A stretch of 64,000 bases of DNA from positions 97,965 through 161,964 of the forward strand of contig JBCCML010000002.1 in assembly GCA_039026375.1 (NCBI GenBank). The letters run 5' to 3'. This stretch comes from Thermohalobaculum sp039026375 (GTDB lineage Bacteria > Pseudomonadota > Alphaproteobacteria > Rhodobacterales > Rhodobacteraceae). Shown here piece by piece: positions 35,093 to 43,108 of this stretch. The number at the start of each line of letters is the position of its first letter. Within the stretch, counting starts at the first letter, position 1. The translations under genes and the position numbers were made by a program. The notes beneath the pieces are model-generated. The model did not search any database, was not told where the DNA came from, and saw only the letters and a program-made list of their open reading frames with translations.

Positions 35093-35797
35093 ATGGCCGA
35101 CACACTTGCACCGCGCGCCATTATCGGCGTCATGACACCGGCCATGAACACCGTGGTCCAACCCGAGCTGGATCTGCTGTGCCCAGGCGGTGTCACGAAC
35201 CAGATGCAGCGCTTTCGGCTGGGGGGCGATGCGGTGTCGGACGATCTGCCCGAGGAGGCCGCCAAGCTGATGGACTGCGGCCCGGCTGCGATTGCGATCG
35301 GACTGACCACGGATGCGGGCCCTGGCGGACCTGCCAAACTGGCCGCCCGCTGTGAAGCCGTGGCTGCCCAGGTGGGTGTCCCCGTACTGAACGCCTCCTC
35401 CGCGGACTATGCCGCGCTGCAGGCGCTGGGCGCCCGGCGCATCGCCGTGGTGACCCCCTTCAACGCTGAGGTCGACCAAGTGGTCAAGGCCAACACAGAA
35501 GCTGCCGGGTTCGAGGTGGTCGCCATCAAGGGGACCGAGGCCCCCTCTCTACCAGCAATCTGCGAGACCCCCCTGGACGATATCCGCCGTGTCTTTCGCC
35601 ACGTGGCCCAGGCCCAGTGCGACGCCATCCTGCAGGTGGGCACAGCCCTGCCCGTCGTGGCCCTGATCGCGGAGCTGGAGGCAGAGCTGGGCAAGCCCAT
35701 CGTCGCCTGCAACGCGGCGGTCTACTGGCAGACCCTTCGTGCCATCGGGATCACGGACCCAATTACCGGCTATGGCCGCCTGCTGGCCGAGCACTGA
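35093..35797 (+). CDS. Asp/Glu racemase superfamily protein (maleate-isomerase/AMDase-like)
   Basis: This 234-residue protein resembles maleate cis-trans isomerase and arylmalonate decarboxylase. Evidence is IGVMTPAMNTVVQPEL at the start, ALGARRIAVVTPFNAEVDQ in the middle, and PIVACNAAVYWQTLRAIGI near the end. The second catalytic Cys of the superfamily is Cys206. At the first catalytic position (residues 72-73, GLTTDAG) there is Thr in place of Cys. A single second-site Cys is the arrangement of arylmalonate decarboxylase, so isomerisation by the two-Cys mechanism is doubtful. It sits between the SRPBCC gene and the flavoprotein gene with 0-1 bp spacing, indicating one operon. Confidence 0.83.
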   Translation: MADTLAPRAIIGVMTPAMNTVVQPELDLLCPGGVTNQMQRFRLGGDAVSDDLPEEAAKLMDCGPAAIAIGLTTDAGPGGPAKLAARCEAVAAQVGVPVLNASSADYAALQALGARRIAVVTPFNAEVDQVVKANTEAAGFEVVAIKGTEAPSLPAICETPLDDIRRVFRHVAQAQCDAILQVGTALPVVALIAELEAELGKPIVACNAAVYWQTLRAIGITDPITGYGRLLAEH

Positions 35798-38215
35798 ATG
35801 AAGACCCAGGCAGACGTCGTCATCATCGGCGGGGGTGCTGTCGGCGCCGCGATCCTCTGGCATCTGGCCGAGGCGGGGGTTACCGATACGCTGCTGATCG
35901 AGAAGGGAGAGCTCACCGCCGGGTCCACCTGGCATGCGGCTGGAAACATCCCAACCTATGCCAACTCGTGGCTGGGGATGCGTGCGGGGAACTATGCCTG
36001 GGCGCTCTACAAGGAGCTGGCCAAAGACCCCGAGGCCCCAATCACCTATCGCCATACCGGCGCTGTCTGGCCCGCTCACACGCCTGAGCGCATGGAGCTC
36101 TTCCACCACCTTTCGGGCGTTGCCCGTGCGGCGGGCTTCGAGCTGCCGATGATCTCGCCGGCCGCGGTAGAGGCGATGCATCCCTATTGGCGCGCGGACG
36201 ACACCGTCCTGGGCGCGATCCATGACCCCTACGAGGGCGACATTGACCCCAGTCAGTTGACCCAGGCGCTGGCTCATCACGCCCGCGCAAAGGGGGCGGA
36301 AGTGGCGCGCCACACCCGGGTCAACGGTCTGGCGCGGCAGCCCTCCGGCGACTGGCAGGTCACCACGGACAAGGGCATGGTCCTGGCTGGAAAGGTGATC
36401 AACGCTGCCGGCTCCAGCGGGGGCGACATCGCCGCTATGGCCGGGCTGCATGCCCCGGTCGCGACCCTGATGCACCAGTACATGGTGACCGACGCCCTGC
36501 CGGAGCTGGATGCCGCCCCTGACCTCTTCCCCCTGATCCGCGACCCGGAGCTCTGTTTCTACCTGCGCCGTGAACGCGACGCCTTCCTGCTGGGATCCTA
36601 TGCCCATGAAGGCCGCCCGGTCTGGGAGGACGGCGTGCCGACGGACTTCGACCACCAGCTATTCCCCGATGACGTCGACGGCATGATGGAGGTGTTCGAG
36701 GCCGCCCTCCCTCATGTGCCCATCCTGGAGCGCGCCGGCGCGCGGCGCTTCGTCAACGGGCCCATCCCTTACGCCCCCGACGCCCTGCCCCTGGTGGGAC
36801 CGGCTACCGGGGCGCCTGGGTTCTACCACGCGACCGGTGTCCAGATCGGCATCACCCATTCCGCCGCGATCGGCAAGGCGATGGCCGAATGGCTGACCGA
36901 GGGAGAGACCGAGTGGGACCTCTCGGCCTGGGATCCGCGCCGGTTCGGGGATTGGGCGACACCCGCCTACGCCAACACTCGGGCGGCTGAGCACTATGGC
37001 CTGCAGTACGCCATCCCCTATCCCCATCGCCTGATGCAGGCAGGCCGGCCCGTGAACCGCACGCCTTTGTATGACACGCTGACCGCCCGCGGCGCCGTCA
37101 TGGGCCAGATCGGCGGGTGGGAGCGGGCCATGTGGTTCGAGCGAGAGAGCGCCCAAAACACTGGCGCACTGAGCTTCCACGAGGAGCCCTGGCATGCGGC
37201 CGTCCGGGCAGAATGCGAGACGGTGCGTCACGGCGTTGGCGTGATGGATCACGGCGGCTTCACCAAGTACGAGGTCGCCGGGCCGGGGGCCGCGGCGTAC
37301 CTGTCCCGGGTGTTCTGCGGCAGCCTGCCGGCGGTGGGGCGGGTGCGCCTGTCGTACATGCTGACGCCAAAGGGCCGGATCTGGTCGGAGGCCACCATCG
37401 CCCGGCTTGGCGAGGAGCGCTTTCTACTGTGCGGGCCAACCCTGGCGATCGACCGTGATTTCGATTGGCTTTCGGCGCAGCTGCCAGAGAGCGGCGTCAC
37501 GCTGACCAAGGGCTACGCGCACGACGCCGCCCTAATGGTCATGGGCCCAAAGTCCCGCGCGGTGCTTGCGGACCTGACGGACGCGGATCTCTCGGCCGCC
37601 GTTGTCCCCTGGCTCAGCGCGGCCGAGATCACGGTAGCTGGTGTCGCCGTGACGGCGCTAAGGGTCTCGTACGTGGGCGAACTGGGCTGGGAACTGCACC
37701 TCGCGTCCGCGGATCTGCCGGTGCTCTACGAGGCGATCCTAACTGCCGGGACCGCGCACGGCATCTGCGATTTCGGCTCCTATGCCCTGAACGCCATGCG
37801 GATCGAGAAAGGCTATCACGGGTGGGGCGCAGACTTCGGCACCGAGTACACACTGTTCGACGCGGGATTGGGCCGGTTTGCCAACCTGACAAAGGGCCCC
37901 TTTAATGGGCGCGAGGCTGTCATCGAACAGTCTCAGCGTGCCCCGGACTGGGAATTCATCGGCCTGGAGATCACGGCCCCGGGGCCCGAGCCGCTGCCCT
38001 CAGACCCAATCCTGGTGGAAGACAAGATGATCGGCTTCCTGACCTCGGTGACCCACGGCCATCGCACGGGGAAGCTGATCGCGTTGGCCTACGTGGCTCG
38101 TGGCACGTTGGCGATGGGGGACAGCTGCCATGTTCAGGCGTTTGGGACCAGGCGCGATGCCATTAGGCACAGCCCCCATCTCTACGATCCCCACAACCAG
38201 CTGATGAAGGGATGA
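35798..38215 (+). CDS. FAD-dependent dimethylglycine/sarcosine-dehydrogenase-like protein with GcvT domain
   Basis: This 805-residue flavoprotein has an N-terminal Rossmann motif VVIIGGGAVGAAILWHLAEAG (residues 8-27). His46 in AGSTWHAAGN is at the place where DMGDH-type enzymes attach FAD covalently. The C-terminal half from about 430 is a folate-binding aminomethyltransferase (GcvT-like) domain with HGVGVMDHGGFTKYEVAGPGA and GSYALNAMRIEKGYHGWG. Such proteins remove N-methyl groups and pass formaldehyde to tetrahydrofolate. It ends the operon begun by the MttB-type gene and begins directly after the racemase-like stop, supporting a common pathway for an N-methylated amine. Confidence 0.93.
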   Translation: MKTQADVVIIGGGAVGAAILWHLAEAGVTDTLLIEKGELTAGSTWHAAGNIPTYANSWLGMRAGNYAWALYKELAKDPEAPITYRHTGAVWPAHTPERMELFHHLSGVARAAGFELPMISPAAVEAMHPYWRADDTVLGAIHDPYEGDIDPSQLTQALAHHARAKGAEVARHTRVNGLARQPSGDWQVTTDKGMVLAGKVINAAGSSGGDIAAMAGLHAPVATLMHQYMVTDALPELDAAPDLFPLIRDPELCFYLRRERDAFLLGSYAHEGRPVWEDGVPTDFDHQLFPDDVDGMMEVFEAALPHVPILERAGARRFVNGPIPYAPDALPLVGPATGAPGFYHATGVQIGITHSAAIGKAMAEWLTEGETEWDLSAWDPRRFGDWATPAYANTRAAEHYGLQYAIPYPHRLMQAGRPVNRTPLYDTLTARGAVMGQIGGWERAMWFERESAQNTGALSFHEEPWHAAVRAECETVRHGVGVMDHGGFTKYEVAGPGAAAYLSRVFCGSLPAVGRVRLSYMLTPKGRIWSEATIARLGEERFLLCGPTLAIDRDFDWLSAQLPESGVTLTKGYAHDAALMVMGPKSRAVLADLTDADLSAAVVPWLSAAEITVAGVAVTALRVSYVGELGWELHLASADLPVLYEAILTAGTAHGICDFGSYALNAMRIEKGYHGWGADFGTEYTLFDAGLGRFANLTKGPFNGREAVIEQSQRAPDWEFIGLEITAPGPEPLPSDPILVEDKMIGFLTSVTHGHRTGKLIALAYVARGTLAMGDSCHVQAFGTRRDAIRHSPHLYDPHNQLMKG

Positions 38216-38230
38216 GCGCGCCTTAGGGCC

Positions 38231-39097
38231 TCACCCCGGCTTGCGCACGCTCCGGTAGATCGCCGAGAAGTCCAGATCCCCGCCGCCAGCCTCCGCGAAT
38301 TCTGTGAATCGCCGGGCGGCCTCCGCGCCAAAGGGCGTCTCCTGACCACAGGCCTCGGCCGCCATCTGACCCAGCCTCAGATCTTTGGCCATCAGGCGCG
38401 CGGCAAAACCCGGCGCGTAGCCGTTCGAGGCGGGGGCAGCCGGCGCGGGGCCGGGCACCGGGCAGCGGTTCTCCAGGACCCAGCTTTGCGCCGCCGCGCC
38501 CTGGCAGAGCGAGAAGAACTTCTCCGGGTCCAGCCCAAGCCCATCGGCCAGGGCAAATGCCTCGCAGACGGCCAAGGCCGTGATCCCGCAGATCATGTTG
38601 TGGCAGGCCTTGGCGGCCTGGCCCGCACCGGTAGCCCCAAAATGCGCGATCTTTGCCCCCATCCCGGCCAGTATCGGTTGTGCGCGATCGTAGGCCGCCG
38701 CCTCGCCGCCGACCATGAAGCTGAGCGTCCCGGCAGCGGCCCCCTCTGCCCCACCAGAGACAGGGGCATCGACCATCTGCAACCCGTGCGCGGCGGCCTC
38801 CCCGGCCAGTTGGCGGGTCGTGTCAACATCGATGGTCGAACAATCGATCAGCAAGGTGCCAGGACTGACGCCGGGGAAGACGTGCGTGCGGTAGACCTCG
38901 CCCACGTGGCTTCCCTCGGGCAACATGGTCACGACGACATCCGCCCCGGTCAGCGCCTCGTCAATCGCGGTCACGCCACCGGAGAATGCCTTGGACATCT
39001 CAGGTACGACGTCCCAACCGGCAACCTGACGCTCTGCAGTCAGACGCTCGGCCATTGGCCTGCCCATAGTGCCTAAGCCAAGAAAAGCGACCTTCAT
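38231..39097 (-). CDS. NAD(P)-dependent beta-hydroxyacid dehydrogenase (3-HIBADH family)
   Basis: This 288-residue dehydrogenase has an N-terminal dinucleotide motif VAFLGLGTMGRPMAERL, VVVTMLPEGSHVGEVY, a DAPVSGGAEGAAAGTLSFMVGG substrate loop, and the catalytic Lys in GATGAGQAAKACHNMICG. The start at 39097 is preceded by GGGGAGG at good spacing; an upstream ATG would add 24 residues. It is convergent with the flavoprotein operon. Substrate could be 3-hydroxyisobutyrate, tartronate semialdehyde or similar; the methylated-amine context suggests a small beta-hydroxyacid. Confidence 0.9.
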   Translation of the reverse strand: MKVAFLGLGTMGRPMAERLTAERQVAGWDVVPEMSKAFSGGVTAIDEALTGADVVVTMLPEGSHVGEVYRTHVFPGVSPGTLLIDCSTIDVDTTRQLAGEAAAHGLQMVDAPVSGGAEGAAAGTLSFMVGGEAAAYDRAQPILAGMGAKIAHFGATGAGQAAKACHNMICGITALAVCEAFALADGLGLDPEKFFSLCQGAAAQSWVLENRCPVPGPAPAAPASNGYAPGFAARLMAKDLRLGQMAAEACGQETPFGAEAARRFTEFAEAGGGDLDFSAIYRSVRKPG

Positions 39098-39408
39098 GGA
39101 TTGTCCTCCCCGCATTTCACGCAAACACCGTTCCCAATCATGGCTACAAGACAATGGTGTTTGGGACAAACAGAGACGGCAGTCATAATTGTCAGGGTTG
39201 GTGCAACACCGAACGCACTCCGACGTCCCGCAATCGGCGGCATCGACTGCAGCTCGCTGGGCTAATCTTCATAGCTGATGCGAGCGGCGAGTCCGGGGGC
39301 CAGAGATGCCAAACAACGATCCCGTTAACCCCTTTCGCCGCCGCCATTGATGTTCTGTCAACCGATAATGCGCGCTATTGTCGTTCCCGATCAGCGCCCA
39401 AAACCGAT
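39098..39408. other. Intergenic region, nothing recognised
   Basis: About 310 bp between the HIBADH-like gene and the end of the broken transporter. The left edge should contain the promoter of the minus-strand HIBADH-like gene. No repeat, RNA or coding signal is evident. Confidence 0.5.
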
Positions 39409-41187
39409 CTAAAGCGGCCAATACATCGGCACTAAGACCGAAGCGATGACACCCGTTCCCAGGTTCATCGGCACACCCAGCCGGGCGAAGTCAGTGAAGC
39501 GGTAGCCCCCTGGTGCATAGACTAGCGTATTCGTCTGATAACCGATCGGCGTCGCGAAACTGGCCGACGCCGCGATCATCACAATCACCACGAAGGGGCG
39601 CGCGTCGACACCCAGCTTTTCAGCAAGTGTGATCGCCACTGGCGTGACGACAACGGCAACCGCGTTGTTGGACACCAACTCGGTCAAACAGCTTGCCATC
39701 AGGAAGACGAGCAACAGCAAAATGGTCGGTTGCAGACCTGATAAGTAGGGAACCAACCCGTCGACGATCAGTGTGACCGCGCCCGTCGATTGCAGAGCGG
39801 AGCCGACACAGAGCATCGCAAAGATCAACGCAAGAAGCCGCCCGTCGATCGCCTCGAAGGCCTCCTCGGCATCGACGCAGCGTGTTGCCAGCGCCAACGC
39901 GACCCCGATCAGCGCGAGGCCCACAATGGGCATGATGTTAAGCGCAGCCCCAACAATGACCACAGCAAGAATGCCCCCAACGATTGGCGCACGACGACGA
40001 CGAAAGGGACGCTCCGCTGGGCGCGTCAGCTGTGCAAGCTGTTGTTCGTCCGCCAGCCGGGCGATGTCGGCAGGGTCGCCTTCCAGAAGCATCGTGTCAC
40101 CCACCTGGACGCGGATCGCATCAAGCGTTGTTGGCACACGGCTTTCGCGGCGATGCACCCCAAGCAGGTACACGCCGTATCGGCGTCTCTACCGCAAGTC
40201 AGACAGGACAGTCCCGATCATCCTGCATCCCGGCGAGATTAGCGCCTCAACGGTGATCGTTCGCCGTTGTCCGATCGAATCCAGTTCACCAGGCGATGCC
40301 AGCGCATCGTGGTCCCTTAATCCCATCACCTCGGCAAGGCTTGAGCGCAGCACAACCCGGTCGCCCGCAGCAAGGACGACTGATTTCAGGTCGGTCCGGA
40401 GAGATTCGTAACTGCGCAGCACGTCTACGACGCCGACATCCTGGCGAAAGGGTTCAGCCGTCAAAACGTTCTGACCGATCAGATTTGACCCGTCGGGAAC
40501 CACAACCTCTGTCAGGAACTTCAACTGCCGCCGGGCGCTGAGAAAATCGACCATGCTATCGCGTTGTGGCAACAGCCGCGGCGCGGCGACAGCGGTGAAC
40601 CCTAACCCTGCCAGGACGATCACAATCGCAACGGGGGTCACTTCGAAAATGCCGAATGGCTGCAGCCCGTTTGCCCGAGCGACGCCGTCGACAATCAAGT
40701 TGGTGGACGAGCCGATAAGCGTGAGCATACCGCCCAGGATCGCGCAATAACTGAGCGGGATCAGAAGCCGGGAGGCCGGTACGTGCAGGATTTTTCCCAG
40801 CCGCACAGCCACAGGCATCATCATGACGACCACGGGCGTATTGTTCATGAACGCCGAAGCGCCCGCAGTGAAGCCGGCGAACACGGCGAACATGCGCTTG
40901 GGATGACGGCGCACCCCCTGGGAGATCGCTCTCGTGAAAAGCTCCAGGCTGCCCGTGCGCACCAGGGCGCTAGACAGGACAAACATTGCGGCAATCGTCA
41001 ACGGCGCCGGATTGGAGAAGACAGCCAGCGCGTCGTCAACCGGCAGAATGCCGACCAGCAACAGAAAACCCGCGCCGGCGATTGCGGTAACCTCGGGCGT
41101 GTAGGTCTCGCGAACGAACAGCACAAACATCGCCACCAAGGTACCGAGGGTGATGAGCGCGGAGATCTGATCAGGAAGCTCGAACAC
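39409..41187 (-). pseudogene. SLC13-type (anion/Na+ symporter) permease with TrkA-C domains, interrupted by in-frame TAG
   Basis: The reading frame encodes one SLC13/CitMHS-like permease: an N-terminal membrane half with ASAFMNNTPVVVMMMPVA, a middle pair of TrkA-C domains, and a C-terminal membrane half with LTELVSNNAVAVVVTPVAI. A single in-frame TAG at 40189-40191 separates SPGCRMIGTVLSDLR from RRRYGVYLLGVHRR within the second TrkA-C domain. The two parts are in the same frame, so this is a nonsense change, not a frameshift. The GTG at 41187 follows GGAG and gives the start VFELPDQISALI. Without readthrough the product is truncated to 332 residues. Confidence 0.8.
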
Positions 41188-41499
41188 GATGCTGGCTCCG
41201 TCATGCCTAACGCGCCTAAGCGTAGTGAAGCCCTCCCCTGCGGCAAAGCCAAATAGCGAGAGGTTGTGTCTGCAATCGTTTGCCAGTCGCGATGCGGAGG
41301 GCCGATGCTTGTGTTGCATGCGGCTCAAACGAGGTCGGTTCAATGGCGCAACTAGGCGCCAATCACCAAAACCACGGCCACACCGATGTACTTTCGGTCG
41401 GGCTTCTGCGCTGCTTTCAACAGCTTGAATACAGGCGTTGGGTGTAACATGGGTCGAGCCATGGGCCGGCAGCAGCCTCGGCCGGAAGAGCTTATTGAA
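41188..41499. other. Intergenic region, nothing recognised
   Basis: About 310 bp separate the broken transporter gene from a hypothetical minus-strand gene. It would hold the promoter of the transporter gene. No family, RNA or repeat signal is visible apart from short inverted repeats. Confidence 0.45.
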
Positions 41500-42330
41500 T
41501 TAGGCCCTTAGCTCAGGCCGGATCTCGCCGTGTGCCCCAATCAAGATCATAGCGAAATACCGCGCGATTGCCGTTTTCACCTCTTCGTACATCCGAGGGC
41601 TAAGAGCGACTTGGTCGGGCCTGATCACCAGATGACCAGACGAAAGCCCCACTTTCAGGATTTTATTGACCTGAGAACGCGGGATCGAGAACTGCTTTGA
41701 CAGCGCGCGAGTTGAAATGGCGTCGCCGTCATGACGCGCGAACAGATCAAGCAGCACACTCATGCCTCCGCGCATACGCCAAAGCTGCTGAAATGCTTCT
41801 AAATCAGCAAAAGGTCGATAACCGTCTGCAAACTGCAACACGAAGTACCGCGCAAACTCGATAATTCGCCGCTCTGGCGCATAGGGTTCTGGCAGGCGTA
41901 TTTCAGGAGACAGCAGGGCGCTGGAATGCCGGTAGCTGATTTCCCAACCCGGGGCCACGAATTGGACAATCTCGCCCGAATTCTTCAACACCAGCCTTTT
42001 TCCGGGCCCACTTTCCTTGTCCGCTCGGACAAGTCGAAGAAGCCGAAGATACCCCAGCAAAGCGCCGGCGCGGCCACGGCTCATAACGCCTGTTGCCGCC
42101 ATCAGGTCCTTGAAGCTGTTTACCGAAAATCCGATGTCTTCGGTGAGGTCATCACCGTCAGACCCAAGCGCGACTGCGTGCACAAGAACAACGGCACGTG
42201 CACGATTGTCGAAAACGCTGCGGTTCGCCGACAAGTCTCGCCAGCGCATCGTCATATCATGAGAGAACCGCGTCGCGATGTCCTCGAAGTCGCTCGAAGC
42301 TTGAATTAAGCGCGCAGTCTCAACGATCAT
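41500..42330 (-). CDS. Hypothetical protein, possibly DNA-binding
   Basis: This 276-residue protein has no named family that I recognise. Two segments look like winged helices: SFKDLMAATGVMSRGRAGALLGYLRLLRLV around residues 72-101, and ISTRALSKQFSIPRSQVNKILKVGLSSGHL around 207-236. A regulatory role is therefore possible. No signal peptide or membrane segment is seen. It stands alone, 310 bp from the broken transporter gene, and its base composition is lower in G+C than that of the 30-38 kb genes. Confidence 0.6.
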   Translation of the reverse strand: MIVETARLIQASSDFEDIATRFSHDMTMRWRDLSANRSVFDNRARAVVLVHAVALGSDGDDLTEDIGFSVNSFKDLMAATGVMSRGRAGALLGYLRLLRLVRADKESGPGKRLVLKNSGEIVQFVAPGWEISYRHSSALLSPEIRLPEPYAPERRIIEFARYFVLQFADGYRPFADLEAFQQLWRMRGGMSVLLDLFARHDGDAISTRALSKQFSIPRSQVNKILKVGLSSGHLVIRPDQVALSPRMYEEVKTAIARYFAMILIGAHGEIRPELRA

Positions 42331-42431
42331 CTCATAGGCTTAGCCGATGGACCCCTCTGCCCGCCAACCGCTTATGATCTGAGTACCTACGTCCACTTGC
42401 AGACGCTTAAGTCGCGTAGAAGGATAGGCAG

Positions 42432-42791
42432 CTACTGCATCGTAGCCATGGCAATTTCGCGGGCTTCTGCTTCGAAACGGTCCACCAGATCCGGGTTAGC
42501 ATCCTTCCACGCGAGGTAGACCTGATAACCCCTTCGTCCAATTTCAGCTTGCTCCGCCGTTGTCATGGCAGCGTAATCATCCATGGACACATCTTCTAAA
42601 AGTGCAATCTTTAGTGCGGTCTGGTGCCGAAGGCACTCCTGCGCTTTGTCAACAGACAGTATGCGTACTTCAGCCACCGCATTGCATAAAAACATAGCGG
42701 CTAGAAGTTGATCCTGCGCCTTTGCCGTATTGGCAGGCCCAAGAAAAATCCCAAAAAAGAGCATCAGAGTGATTGGTTTGATGTTTTTCAT
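42432..42791 (-). CDS. Small exported hypothetical protein
   Basis: This 119-residue protein has a clear signal peptide (MKNIKPITLMLFFGIFLGPA, then NTAKAQ), giving a mature domain of about 93 residues rich in helix-forming residues, with two Cys residues (CNAV and ECLRHQ). No family is recognised. It lies between the possible DNA-binding protein and the old-yellow-enzyme-type gene with no obvious operon link. Confidence 0.55.
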   Translation of the reverse strand: MKNIKPITLMLFFGIFLGPANTAKAQDQLLAAMFLCNAVAEVRILSVDKAQECLRHQTALKIALLEDVSMDDYAAMTTAEQAEIGRRGYQVYLAWKDANPDLVDRFEAEAREIAMATMQ

Positions 42792-43108
42792 CGTGCTTCA
42801 ACCTCATCGTTTTACAAGTAATCTCGGTCAGAGGATACATGTGTGAACTTGCAGAGTGACGGCATGCCCGAAAAATCAATTTGGGCATTCTAAGAACTTC
42901 GCAAACGAGATGCATGAGATTAACGCTGCAACTTGGCGTTGAGGCAGTGACATAATTTGGATCGGTCCCGAAAGACCGGCACCTGTGACGGCGTTGGATC
43001 GGGCAGCCGCCATTGTCCATAGAACCAGTCCAGCGCCGCGCGTCGCAAACCAGTGGGACTTCTGATTACGAAGGCAGCCTATGCTCCGGCCAATTCACTG
43101 GCCTGGAT
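42792..43108. other. Intergenic region, nothing recognised
   Basis: About 315 bp between the exported hypothetical gene and the end of the flavin oxidoreductase gene. It holds the promoter of the small exported protein. No repeat or RNA signal is evident. Confidence 0.45.

Noticed and set aside
40189..40191. Pyrrolysine or other programmed readthrough at the TAG in the SLC13-type gene
   Set aside because: The MttB homologue in the window has no TAG and no pylTSBCD genes are seen; a nonsense mutation is simpler.
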